From assembly GCA_934726055.1 (NCBI GenBank), contig CAKVCZ010000011.1, positions 18,159-82,158 on the forward strand: a stretch of 64,000 bases of DNA, in the 5' to 3' direction. Of the stretch, positions 8,863-17,532 are shown piece by piece (within the stretch, counting starts at the first letter, position 1; each line of letters begins with the position of its first letter). The stretch is from an uncultured Candidatus Melainabacteria bacterium. GTDB lineage: Bacteria; Cyanobacteriota; Vampirovibrionia; Gastranaerophilales; Gastranaerophilaceae. The notes under the pieces were generated by a model. That model was not told the DNA's origin. It did not search any database and saw only the letters and a program-made list of their open reading frames with translations. The position numbers were made by a program, and so were the translations under genes.

Positions 8863-9545
8863 TGAAATATGCATTTACTTTAGCTGAAGCTCTTATTGTT
8901 CTTGGTATAGTTGCAATTTTAGCAACTCTATCTACTTTGGCTGTAACTAATGTAAAGCCCGATGAAGATGTTATTATGTTTAGAAAGGCTTATCGCACAA
9001 TATCAAGTGCTATTGAACAAATTAAAAAGAATAAAGATTTATTTTATGAAAACTGTGAAACTAATCAAGTTTCTCAACTTGCCAATATTTGTAAAATTCA
9101 AGCAAACGATTCGCTTAATGATGCTTATAACTTTATAAACACTTTTTCAAAATTAATAGGTGCAGTTAATTCAAACATTCAAACAAATGTAACTGAAATT
9201 GAGGAAGGCATATTTGGAAACGAATATCATAATAATGCATTTTCCACAGCAGATGGAATATACTGGGAAATTTCTAACACTTACGGTGGTCCAAATTATG
9301 AACTCTATGTATATCCGGATGGAGTTAATTCAAAAAGTAAAGCTTGTAGTTATGATTCATCAAGTTGCCCAAGACCAAATAAATTTTACTTTACAATAGA
9401 CGTAAATACAGCTGAAATTTCTATGCCTATTTCATATACAGACTCAAACTATAATCCTGTTGCGTGTACATATTTGAGATACCCTAGAATAAATAAGTTT
9501 AATAAGTTTCCAACTAAAGCCGAAGGAAATACTTGTTATCCATAA
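8862..9545 (+). CDS. Type IV prepilin-like protein 2
   Basis: A 227-residue prepilin-like protein beginning MKYA-FTLAEAL, with a hydrophobic helix to about residue 24. The leader is only four residues long and has Ala rather than Gly at -1. Several cysteines in the C-terminal half (for example CETN, NICKIQ, CSYDSSSC) suggest disulfide-stabilised loops. It is coupled to the previous gene by a TAATG junction. Confidence 0.83.
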   Translation: MKYAFTLAEALIVLGIVAILATLSTLAVTNVKPDEDVIMFRKAYRTISSAIEQIKKNKDLFYENCETNQVSQLANICKIQANDSLNDAYNFINTFSKLIGAVNSNIQTNVTEIEEGIFGNEYHNNAFSTADGIYWEISNTYGGPNYELYVYPDGVNSKSKACSYDSSSCPRPNKFYFTIDVNTAEISMPISYTDSNYNPVACTYLRYPRINKFNKFPTKAEGNTCYP

Positions 9546-9576
9546 TATTTTCATCCAATTTGCGTAGTTTTTTATC

Positions 9577-9605
9577 TTGCGTAAATATTCTGTTTTTGCT
9601 ACAAT
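9577..9605 (+). promoter_or_regulatory. Promoter for the third pilin-like gene
   Basis: TTGCGT (9577-9582) and TACAAT (9600-9605) are separated by 17 bases. AGGAG follows at 9614-9618. This suggests that pilin 3 is transcribed separately from pilins 1 and 2. Confidence 0.55.
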
Positions 9606-9629
9606 CTTCACATAGGAGTTTTGATATTT

Positions 9630-10310
9630 ATGCTAAAAAATAAAGCTTTCACTCTAACAGAAATACTACTTGCACTTGGCATCCTCGGAATTATCACCGG
9701 TGCTGTTGCAATGCAACTCCAAAAAATGGAAGCTGATAGCATTAAAATCAGTTTTCAAAACTGCTATTCACAAATGACAAGTATTTTAAGTGAAATGTAT
9801 AATGATGAAACGCTATACCCAAGAGTACCCACTGGTGCAAAAGATGCAGAAGGGAAAACTCAATATTTAGGTTTTTGCAACGGCTATGTAAATGGAGTAT
9901 CTAAACAAGCATATACAAAGTTCTTAGAAAATTTTACTGATAAAATAGCGAACGAAAACAACGACATTAGTGGTGCTTTTGCAACAATTGATACTAAAAA
10001 CAATAGCTACTGGTACATTTCTGGATACATGTTATATAATAGCGATTGTAGTAATGTTAACAATGCTTACATTAACATTACCTTTGATACTAACGGAAGA
10101 AATAAAGGTCCAAATTGTCCGTATTCGGGTAGTATGAGTGGATCCAGTTTTACATCAGTAACAAGCAATTGCCCAAAACCGGACACATTTTTATTTAAGA
10201 TAAAATATGATAATTCAATTGAGTTTGATACAAACACGTACTACAACGGAACAAACTTAGAAACATATTTAAAAAACAATCATTATTTAGATAGTAACAA
10301 AACAGATTAA
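9630..10310 (+). CDS. Type IV prepilin-like protein 3
   Basis: A 226-residue prepilin-like protein beginning MLKNKA-FTLTEILL, with Ala at -1 and a hydrophobic helix to about residue 27. The ATG at 9630 is chosen because AGGAG lies 11 bases upstream; an in-frame TTG at 9621 is only two bases from the Shine-Dalgarno. The C-terminal half has paired cysteines and a GRNKGPNCP segment like the NKGPN/NKGKQ motifs of related pilins. It probably forms a set of minor pilins with the two preceding genes. Confidence 0.85.
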   Translation: MLKNKAFTLTEILLALGILGIITGAVAMQLQKMEADSIKISFQNCYSQMTSILSEMYNDETLYPRVPTGAKDAEGKTQYLGFCNGYVNGVSKQAYTKFLENFTDKIANENNDISGAFATIDTKNNSYWYISGYMLYNSDCSNVNNAYINITFDTNGRNKGPNCPYSGSMSGSSFTSVTSNCPKPDTFLFKIKYDNSIEFDTNTYYNGTNLETYLKNNHYLDSNKTD

Positions 10311-10349
10311 CATATAAATAAAACTATTTAGGAAAGGGAAAAAGGAAAA

Positions 10350-11153
10350 ATGGAACAAAAAAAATTAGCAACTATCGGCGTATTTGGCGGTTCAGGCTTT
10401 TACAAATTTTTGGATAATGTAGAAGAAGTAAAAGTTGAAACCCCTTACGGTATGCCTAGTGATAACTTAATGGTTGGTCAAATCGGCAAACACAAAGTTG
10501 CCTTTATGCCAAGACACGGAAGAAACCACACTATTCTTCCTCACTTAATCAATTACAGAGCTAATGTTTGGGCTATGAAACACATCGGTTGCGAAAGAGT
10601 TATCTCTCCATGTGCTTCAGGCAGCTTACAAAAACATATCAACCCTGGTGATTTCGTTATCTGCGACCAATTCGTTGATTGGACAGACGGCAGAAAATCA
10701 ACTTTCTTTGAAGGACCTGTTGTTCACCACCCATCTCCTGCTGATATGTATTGCCCTGAATTAAGAAAAATTGCAATTGATACAGCTAAACAATTAGGTA
10801 TCAAAGTTCACGAAACAGGTACTATGGTTGTTATCAACGGACCAAGATTCTCTACAACTGCTGAATCTAAGTTCTTTACTAACCAAGGTTGGGATACTAT
10901 CGGTATGACTGCATTCCCTGAAAATTACCTTGTAAAAGAAATGGATATGTGTCCATTAAATATTTGTCTTATCACTGACCACGATTGCGGTCTTGTTGGT
11001 GATGTACCTCCTGTATCTCACCATGAAGTTTGCAGAGTGTTCGATGAAAATATTGAAAGAGTTAAAAACTTATTATTCAGAGTTATTGAATCAATTCCTG
11101 AAAAACGTGAACACTGCGATTGTGCTAACACATTCAAAAACTCTCAAATGTAA
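10350..11153 (+). CDS. mtnP: S-methyl-5'-thioadenosine phosphorylase family
   Basis: Purine nucleoside phosphorylase-type enzyme that splits 5'-methylthioadenosine to adenine and methylthioribose-1-phosphate in methionine salvage. The 267-residue length is normal. Visible family motifs are FGGSGFY (phosphate loop), RHGRNHTILPHLINYRAN, SPCASGSL, and NGPRFSTTAES. The purine-binding loop reads TDHDC where human MTAP has TDYDC, keeping both aspartates expected to recognise a 6-aminopurine. The related enzyme for methylthioinosine is an alternative. No other salvage genes are adjacent. Confidence 0.86.
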   Translation: MEQKKLATIGVFGGSGFYKFLDNVEEVKVETPYGMPSDNLMVGQIGKHKVAFMPRHGRNHTILPHLINYRANVWAMKHIGCERVISPCASGSLQKHINPGDFVICDQFVDWTDGRKSTFFEGPVVHHPSPADMYCPELRKIAIDTAKQLGIKVHETGTMVVINGPRFSTTAESKFFTNQGWDTIGMTAFPENYLVKEMDMCPLNICLITDHDCGLVGDVPPVSHHEVCRVFDENIERVKNLLFRVIESIPEKREHCDCANTFKNSQM

Positions 11154-11174
11154 TTTATTATAAAGGATTAAGCA

Positions 11175-11435
11175 ATGATTATACACGCAATTAATAATTT
11201 ATTCTATTTCTTTTATATTCTTATCATCATAAGAATATTCTTGACTTGGATTCCAACAATTGACTGGGAAGCTCAACCGATAAAATCTATCGCAGCCGCC
11301 ACTGACTGGTACCTTGATATTTTTAAAAGAATCATCCCACCTTTCAGCGGACTTGACTTCTCTCCAATCATTGCTCTTATAGCTTTACAAATAATTCAAG
11401 TTATCCTAACAGGCTTTCTTGATGCTTTGTTTTAA
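11175..11435 (+). CDS. YggT family membrane protein
   Basis: An 86-residue protein with two hydrophobic helices (about 5-24 and 62-84) and the RIFLTWIP segment typical of YggT/Ycf19/CCB3 proteins. Chloroplast and cyanobacterial relatives are linked to cytochrome b6 maturation and to nucleoid or division-site organisation, but no such role can be assumed here. It follows mtnP by 21 bases and ends before a strong terminator. Confidence 0.85.
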   Translation: MIIHAINNLFYFFYILIIIRIFLTWIPTIDWEAQPIKSIAAATDWYLDIFKRIIPPFSGLDFSPIIALIALQIIQVILTGFLDALF

Positions 11436-11469
11436 GCTATAACTTTATAGATTATATATTTCATTTTTT

Positions 11470-11501
11470 AGGCGGATTTTCTTAAATAAGAAAATCCGCC
11501 T
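11470..11501. terminator. Bidirectional terminator
   Basis: A perfect 15-bp inverted repeat (11470-11484 with 11487-11501) lies between the ends of the YggT gene (+) and the matrixin gene (-). It is GC-rich at the outer end, with T-rich sequence after it on the plus strand and A/T-rich sequence on the other side. Confidence 0.75.
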
Positions 11502-11524
11502 AGCTACTTGTTTCTTTTAATTAT

Positions 11525-12850
11525 TTATCTTGCCCACTTTAAAGTCTTTTTAATTATATCATCTTCCATATCTCCGCCTGATTGTTGATATTGAGAGATA
11601 TAATCTTTAGCCTCTTGCTTTTTCTTCAATTCTACACACATCGTTAATAAATTATGTAAAATAGATTTGTTACCTGTATTATATTCAAATGCTTGCTTGA
11701 AAGACAAATATGCATTTTCCGCATCATCCTTATGTGCATAACAAAGCCCCATCATGTTATAAATCGCAGGATTTGACGAAGTATCATTGGCTCTTTGTAA
11801 GGCATAATTATAATATTTAATCGCAGTATCATATTTTTCAGATGAATAATAACATTCCGCCATTGATAAATATATATTTGGATTTGAAGGCTCTATCGTC
11901 AATGCTCGTTTATAAGCATCTAATGCATCCTCTTTTCTGCCAACATCAAAATAAACTTTACCTAAACTTATCCATGATATTGCTTTATTTGGACTCATTT
12001 TTACATATTGCTCTGCTTCTTCAAGTTTTTTCTGAGCAAAACTCGATGTTTCACGACCTATAACCTCTTTGTCATTTGAATACATCATCTTTATTGTTGT
12101 AATATCTCTTTGTGTTAAACGACCAGTGTTTTTTGTGGTAAATGCATACATAACATCCGATTCATCTTGACTATGACCAATTATACCCAGTGCATGGCCT
12201 AATTCATGCATTACAACCGGATACATCTCATCATTGCTAACTCTCGTTCTCGAATTTGGCTTTACGGATAATAACTTTACCGTTGAAGAACTTAACTGCT
12301 TATCTTTACCAACAAATATGTTATTCGTCAAACCTGCCATATACAGTTCACTTTGATTACTTAGTTTTTCCAAGTTATCTACAACTTCTATCGTTATATC
12401 TGCACCGTTTCTTTTTGATGGAATAAACTCAAAATACCCTTCAAATATTGTATTATAATCTCTTAGAGCTGTTCTTATAGTATTATTATATTCACTCGGT
12501 GCAACATACACCTTTATCTTTGATTTATGCCATTTAACCAAAGCTCCGTTTGAATCTACCGCATAAACAAGATAATTACTGCCGCTAAGACCTGATTTTA
12601 CAGATTTTACTTCATCAGAAACTCTGTCTTCACTTTCAATGTTACCTTCTTCATACGTTTTATCAGCTATGTCGTCCCGATTTTGCTCAGAATCTTCTTT
12701 ATTATCCAAATTTTGAGTTTTTTCTGAAAATACCTTATGTGAAGGTATCCACGCCATCGGATTATATGATTTATTATTCACAAGTGCTAATGCTATAAAA
12801 ATAACGATTGCAATTGATATTTCTATTAACTGAAGATTTCTCTTTTCCAC
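11525..12850 (-). CDS. Membrane-anchored matrixin-type metalloprotease with TPR repeats
   Basis: A 441-residue protein with one N-terminal transmembrane helix (about 7-24), a metzincin domain and C-terminal tetratricopeptide repeats (about 285-440). The zinc motif HELGHALGIIGHS (about 213-225) gives HExxHxxGxxH, and VMYAF nearby supplies the Met-turn. The TPRs include the family pattern KEDALDAYKRALTIEPSNP. The protease is expected on the outer side of the inner membrane, with the TPRs offering partner binding. The substrate is unknown. The combination of matrixin and TPR in one chain is uncommon in characterised proteins. Confidence 0.82.
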   Translation of the reverse strand: MEKRNLQLIEISIAIVIFIALALVNNKSYNPMAWIPSHKVFSEKTQNLDNKEDSEQNRDDIADKTYEEGNIESEDRVSDEVKSVKSGLSGSNYLVYAVDSNGALVKWHKSKIKVYVAPSEYNNTIRTALRDYNTIFEGYFEFIPSKRNGADITIEVVDNLEKLSNQSELYMAGLTNNIFVGKDKQLSSSTVKLLSVKPNSRTRVSNDEMYPVVMHELGHALGIIGHSQDESDVMYAFTTKNTGRLTQRDITTIKMMYSNDKEVIGRETSSFAQKKLEEAEQYVKMSPNKAISWISLGKVYFDVGRKEDALDAYKRALTIEPSNPNIYLSMAECYYSSEKYDTAIKYYNYALQRANDTSSNPAIYNMMGLCYAHKDDAENAYLSFKQAFEYNTGNKSILHNLLTMCVELKKKQEAKDYISQYQQSGGDMEDDIIKKTLKWAR

Positions 12851-12875
12851 ACTCTTATCCTTGATTTTACAATAT

Positions 12876-12907
12876 AAAAAGGCATAAACAATGTCTATGC
12901 CTTTTTT
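12876..12907 (-). terminator. Terminator downstream of rpoD
   Basis: An 11-bp stem (12876-12886 with 12896-12906) with a nine-base loop. It is flanked by A5 on one side and T6 on the other, so the minus-strand RNA ends in a U-run just after the rpoD stop. Confidence 0.75.
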
Positions 12908-12912
12908 AAATA

Positions 12913-14013
12913 TTATGTTTCAACATATTCTCTTAAACGTTTACTTCTGTTTGGATGTCTTAACTTTCTTAAAGCCTTAGCTTCAATTTGACGAATACGT
13001 TCACGAGTAACTCCAAACAATTGACCAACTTCTTCCAATGTTCTTTGACGACCATCATCCATACCAAAACGAAGTCTTAGAACATCTCTTTCTCTTGGTG
13101 ATAATGTGCATAAAACTTCTGCCAAGTCTTCTCTTAATAAATCTGAAGCAACAGTCTTGATTGGAGCATCTGCTTCTTTATCTTCTATAAAATCACCCAA
13201 ACGAGAATCTTCTTCTTTACCAATTGGAGTTTCCAATGATAATGGTTCTTGTGCGATTTTAATAATTTCTCTTAATTTTGAAATTGAAACGTTCATTTCA
13301 ACAGCCAATTCTTCTTCAGTTGGCTTTCTTGATAATTCTTGAGCCAATCTTCTTGTAACTTTTTTAAGCTTATTGATAGTTTCAACCATGTGAACTGGGA
13401 TACGAATTGTTCTGGCTTGATCGGCAATTGCACGTGTTATTGCCTGTCTAATCCACCAAGTTGCATAAGTTGAAAATTTGAAACCACGTTCATGGTCAAA
13501 TTTTTCAGCCGCACGAATTAAACCCAAGTTACCTTCTTGAATTAAATCCAAGAACAACATTCCACGACCTACATATTTCTTTGCAATACTTACTACTAAA
13601 CGTAAATTTGCTTGAACTAATTTTCTTTTAGCAATTGCACCCGGAGTACCGCCTTTTATTATTGCTCTTGCCAACTCTATTTCTTCATTTGTAGATAATA
13701 ATTTGATACGACCAATTTCTCTTAAATACAATCTCACCGGATCATCAATTGCAATACCTTTTGGTAATTCAATGTCATCTTCCATTTTTTCTTCAGTAGA
13801 GTCCATCATATAAACATCACTGAATTCTGTGTGATCATCCATCTTATTTGCAGAAACAATATCTTCTATATTGTCTGTACTCATTTCCACATTCATGAAA
13901 GAATCATTTTCAGCATCTACTTCCAAATCCTTTTCAGTATCTTCAATATTCAACATGTCAATTGATTCATCATTAACGTTAATTATTGAACTTGCTTGTC
14001 TTTTTCTTGTCAT
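12913..14013 (-). CDS. rpoD: Primary sigma factor (RpoD/SigA)
   Basis: Housekeeping sigma-70 factor of 366 residues. Region 1.2 (DPVRLYLREIGRIKLL), the region 2 core (DLIQEGNLGLIRAAEKFDHERGFKFSTYATWWIRQAI, read in parts), region 3 and the region 4.2 helix-turn-helix (TLEEVGQLFGVTRERIRQIE) are all intact. The roughly 90 N-terminal residues are acidic and not a recognisable region 1.1. It is coupled to dnaG by a TAATG junction, the partial macromolecular-synthesis arrangement seen in many bacteria (without rpsU here). Confidence 0.97.
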   Translation of the reverse strand: MTRKRQASSIINVNDESIDMLNIEDTEKDLEVDAENDSFMNVEMSTDNIEDIVSANKMDDHTEFSDVYMMDSTEEKMEDDIELPKGIAIDDPVRLYLREIGRIKLLSTNEEIELARAIIKGGTPGAIAKRKLVQANLRLVVSIAKKYVGRGMLFLDLIQEGNLGLIRAAEKFDHERGFKFSTYATWWIRQAITRAIADQARTIRIPVHMVETINKLKKVTRRLAQELSRKPTEEELAVEMNVSISKLREIIKIAQEPLSLETPIGKEEDSRLGDFIEDKEADAPIKTVASDLLREDLAEVLCTLSPRERDVLRLRFGMDDGRQRTLEEVGQLFGVTRERIRQIEAKALRKLRHPNRSKRLREYVET

Positions 14014-15884
14014 TAATTATCTCCAATTCTAAGTTTATTTATTTTATCCCTAAGCTGCATTTGAAGTTTTAATGCTTCCGTTTCATCGCCATTCACTTCT
14101 TCATACATCTGCTTTAGTTGTTTTCTTTCCACATCACGCCGACACGCTTCAATTTTTTCGATATTTTCTTTTATTACTGATTCAAATTCGTTTTCATTTA
14201 ATCCTACAAAAGTATCTGAGATACAAATTAAATCAGTTAATGTTTTTTGAGCTTCTACATCATTTACTAATTCTGCATATAATAAATCAACTAACTCACT
14301 AACATTATTTACGGTATTTGTTAATTTGTCAATTGTATTTTTTACAATTATTAACGTTTTACTTGTAAAATTTACACTTTTTATTCTTTCACTTATACTT
14401 TGTATTGAATATGGATTATTCTTTATAAAATACAAACTGAGCAGGTTTTTTTGCGCAATTTCTTCTATTGATGAAGAAATTGTTACATTTAAGTTTGTAT
14501 TCGGCACTATAAAATCATCTGTATAAACAGTATGTACACTTCTTTGTAAAGCTTTTTCGTCAATATCAAGCTGCGTTGCAACAGATTTTACATACTCTGA
14601 TTGAATAACAGGATTTTGAATTTCATTTAATATTGGCAGTAAATTTTTTACAAATTCGGCTTTTTGTTGCGGATTTTGAGTATCAGGCTTATTTTTTAAT
14701 AAAGAATTTAATTGAAAATCCAACAACAATGGAGCTTTATCAACGTAAGCCTTATATGCATCCGCACCTACACTTCTTATAAATTCATCAGGATCTTTAC
14801 CTTCCGGAGGTGAAATAACTCTAATTTCACAGGCATATTTATTATCATCTGCGGAAAGATGTGATTCATCGAACTGTTTTATATTACCCAAACCTTGAAA
14901 GGCTGTTTTAATTAGTTCTCCACCCCTTTTAGTTGCATTTTGACCTGCTAAATCTGTATCAAAGGATAAGAATATTCTTCTATTTTTTGTATATTTTGAA
15001 AAGATTTTTATATGTTCCTGAGTTAAAGATGTTCCGCAAGATGCAACTGCATTTTTTATGCCATGAGCCTGAGCGGAAATTACATCAAAATAACCTTCCA
15101 TAATAATTACGGCATCTTCTTGTTTTATAGCTTCTTTTGCTGTGTATAATCCGTATAAAATTCTACTTTTATTATAAATAGGAGAATCTGACGAATTCAA
15201 ATATTTTGGATTTTGACCTTCTTCAATTGCTCTTGCTCCAAACGCAATATAATCACCACTTTCACTTTGAATAGGAATTATTATTCTGTTTCTGAACCTA
15301 TCTACATATTTTCCTTGAGAAGATTTTAAAATTAATCCTGCTTTTTCCAAAATTGAATCATCAAATTCTGTTTTTAATTTTCTATACAACAAATCCGATT
15401 CTTTTAATGACAATCCCAAAGAAAATGTTGATATTATCGCAGGTATAATATCTCTGTTTGCTAAATATTTTACAGCCATATTGTCAGTAGAAGTATTTAA
15501 CAAAATATCCTGATAAAATAATGCTGCTTTTCTGCAAGCATCAAGCATCAGAGTTCTTTCTTCTTTAACTTTGCCGGAATTACCTGTAAACTCAGGAAGT
15601 TCAATATTATATTTTTCGGCTAAATATTTTATTGCTTGCGGGTATTCCCAATTATGAATTTTCATCAAAAAGGTAATACCATCACCACCGACACCGCAAC
15701 CAAAACATTTAAAAATGCCCCGTTCAGGATTGACACAAAAAGATGGCGTTTTTTCTCCATGAAATGGGCATAATCCCCAATAATTACCACCTTTTTTCTT
15801 CAAAACAACTTCTTCAGACACAATATCAACGATATCCATCTGATTTTTTATCTGTAAAATTGCTTCTTCATACGTCGATAACAT
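14013..15884 (-). CDS. dnaG: DNA primase
   Basis: Synthesises RNA primers at the replication fork. The 623-residue protein has an N-terminal CHC2 zinc domain (C39, H42, C60, C63), the DnaG catalytic core, a TOPRIM domain (IIMEGYFDVISA and FLSFDTDLAGQNA carry the metal-binding acidic residues), and a C-terminal helical region that would bind the DnaB helicase. The start lies 50 bases from the divergent tatD gene. It shares one base with rpoD. Confidence 0.96.
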   Translation of the reverse strand: MLSTYEEAILQIKNQMDIVDIVSEEVVLKKKGGNYWGLCPFHGEKTPSFCVNPERGIFKCFGCGVGGDGITFLMKIHNWEYPQAIKYLAEKYNIELPEFTGNSGKVKEERTLMLDACRKAALFYQDILLNTSTDNMAVKYLANRDIIPAIISTFSLGLSLKESDLLYRKLKTEFDDSILEKAGLILKSSQGKYVDRFRNRIIIPIQSESGDYIAFGARAIEEGQNPKYLNSSDSPIYNKSRILYGLYTAKEAIKQEDAVIIMEGYFDVISAQAHGIKNAVASCGTSLTQEHIKIFSKYTKNRRIFLSFDTDLAGQNATKRGGELIKTAFQGLGNIKQFDESHLSADDNKYACEIRVISPPEGKDPDEFIRSVGADAYKAYVDKAPLLLDFQLNSLLKNKPDTQNPQQKAEFVKNLLPILNEIQNPVIQSEYVKSVATQLDIDEKALQRSVHTVYTDDFIVPNTNLNVTISSSIEEIAQKNLLSLYFIKNNPYSIQSISERIKSVNFTSKTLIIVKNTIDKLTNTVNNVSELVDLLYAELVNDVEAQKTLTDLICISDTFVGLNENEFESVIKENIEKIEACRRDVERKQLKQMYEEVNGDETEALKLQMQLRDKINKLRIGDN

Positions 15885-15919
15885 ATTAATATTTTAACAT
15901 TAATAAAAAAAAAATCATG

Positions 15920-15928
15920 TGATATAAT
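15920..15928 (+). promoter_or_regulatory. Extended -10 promoter of tatD
   Basis: TGATATAAT is a consensus extended -10. The ATG of tatD begins only six bases after it, which places the expected transcription start at or next to the start codon. No Shine-Dalgarno precedes the ATG, so the message may be leaderless. Confidence 0.55.
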
Positions 15929-15934
15929 CGTTTT

Positions 15935-16705
15935 ATGAACAACTATTTTATAGATACACATTCCCATTTAGATATGATTGATGACGTTGAAACAAGTACA
16001 ATTGTATCTGATGCTGAAAAGGAAAATGTAAAAAAAATAATTATTCCAACAATTAATGAAGAAAATTTTGATGCTGTATTAAATATTTGCAACAAATATG
16101 ATAATGTTTATTGTTTACTTGGAATTTTTCCTAATGAAGCTAAAACATGGACAGATAAAACTGCTGACAACATAAAAAATCTTGCAAAAAACAATAGCAA
16201 GGTTGTTGGAATTGGGGAAATAGGTCTTGACTATTATTGGGATACAAGTTACGTTGAATTACAAAAAGAAATTTTTATAAAACAAATAGAACTTGCAAAT
16301 GAACTTAATTTGCCGATTGAAGTTCACGATAGAGAAGCCCATAAAGATACTTTAGATATTCTAAAAAAATATAATAAAACTTCTGATGTTGTTTTACACT
16401 GTTTTTCAGGCAGCGTAGAATTTTCAAGAGAATGCATAAAAGAAGGCTACTATTTGGCTTTAGGTGGAGTTGTTACATTCAAAAATGCAAAAAAGATGAA
16501 AGATGTTGCAATTGATATTCCGCTCGATAAACTAATGTTGGAAACAGATGCACCATATTTAACACCAACTCCATACAGAGGAAAAACCAATTATCCAAAA
16601 TATATTCCTCTTATTGCTCAAGAAATTGCAAAATTGAAAAATGTTGACTTCGATACAATAATGAATGTATCAACAGAAAATGCAGAAAAGGTATTTAAGA
16701 TTTGA
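15935..16705 (+). CDS. tatD: TatD family hydrolase/DNase
   Basis: Metal-dependent hydrolase of the TatD family, linked to 3'-5' exonuclease activity and DNA repair. The 256-residue TIM barrel shows DTHSHLD (H9, H11), GIGEIGLDYYW, VHDREAHKD, VLHCFSG and LETDAPYLTP, which supply the full metal site. It overlaps tlyA by four bases (TTGA). A very short or absent 5' leader is predicted. Confidence 0.93.
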   Translation: MNNYFIDTHSHLDMIDDVETSTIVSDAEKENVKKIIIPTINEENFDAVLNICNKYDNVYCLLGIFPNEAKTWTDKTADNIKNLAKNNSKVVGIGEIGLDYYWDTSYVELQKEIFIKQIELANELNLPIEVHDREAHKDTLDILKKYNKTSDVVLHCFSGSVEFSRECIKEGYYLALGGVVTFKNAKKMKDVAIDIPLDKLMLETDAPYLTPTPYRGKTNYPKYIPLIAQEIAKLKNVDFDTIMNVSTENAEKVFKI

Positions 16706-17532
16706 AAAAAGAACGTTTAGACAAATACTTAGTAGATTTAGGTTATTTTGAAAATAAAAGTAAAGCATCGGCTGCAATAATTGCTGGAGATGTACTTATA
16801 AACGATGAAAGAATTACTAAAGCAGGATTTCAAATAAATATTGAAAAAGAATATAATATCAGAATAAAATCAATGCCATACGTTTCAAGAGGTGGCTTTA
16901 AACTGGAAAAAGCTCTAAAAACTTTTGACGTAAACCCGATAGATAGAATTTGTCTTGATGCAGGAGCTTCAACAGGCGGATTCACAGATTGCCTGCTTCA
17001 AAACGGTGCCAAATTTGTTTATGCAGTTGATGTCGGATATGGACAATTAGATTGGAAAATTAGAAGTGATAAAAGAGTCAAAACAATCGAAAAAACAAAT
17101 CTAAAAATATGCTCTAGAAATGATATCTATGGAGAAAACGAACCAATTGCAGATTTACTGGTTTGCGATGTTTCTTTTATTTCATTAGAAAAAGTTTTAC
17201 CAAATTTTCAAAAATTATTACAAGAAAATCAAGAATTAATATGTCTTATAAAGCCTCAATTTGAAGCAGGAAAAGAACTTGTTGAAAAAGGTGGTGTTAT
17301 AAAAAATAAAAATACGCACTACCAAGTAATTGAAAACGTAATAAATTGTGCGAAAGAACTGAATTATAAGATATTAAATCTTACACATTCGGCAATAAAA
17401 GGCCCTTGTGGAAATATTGAATACTTAATTCATCTAACATCCAAGGATATGAATGAACCTGAAATTTCAATAAAAGATATTGTTGATAAAGCCTTTATTG
17501 AACTAAATCCACAACTTCCTCGCCAAACATAA
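16702..17532 (+). CDS. tlyA: TlyA family rRNA methyltransferase / hemolysin-like
   Basis: 276 residues: an N-terminal S4 RNA-binding domain (about 3-62) and an FtsJ/RrmJ-type methyltransferase domain with the SAM loop CLDAGASTGGFTDCLL (about 85-100). Characterised TlyA proteins 2'-O-methylate cytidines in rRNA. The start is TTG, overlapping the tatD stop in TTGA, with AAAAGG about ten bases upstream. The last 38 bases overlap the 3' end of the convergent TolC-like gene. Confidence 0.9.
   Translation: MKKERLDKYLVDLGYFENKSKASAAIIAGDVLINDERITKAGFQINIEKEYNIRIKSMPYVSRGGFKLEKALKTFDVNPIDRICLDAGASTGGFTDCLLQNGAKFVYAVDVGYGQLDWKIRSDKRVKTIEKTNLKICSRNDIYGENEPIADLLVCDVSFISLEKVLPNFQKLLQENQELICLIKPQFEAGKELVEKGGVIKNKNTHYQVIENVINCAKELNYKILNLTHSAIKGPCGNIEYLIHLTSKDMNEPEISIKDIVDKAFIELNPQLPRQT

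Noticed and set aside
9881..10310. Frame break or truncation in pilin 3
   Set aside because: The frame runs cleanly to 10310 and the length (226 residues) matches its two neighbours.
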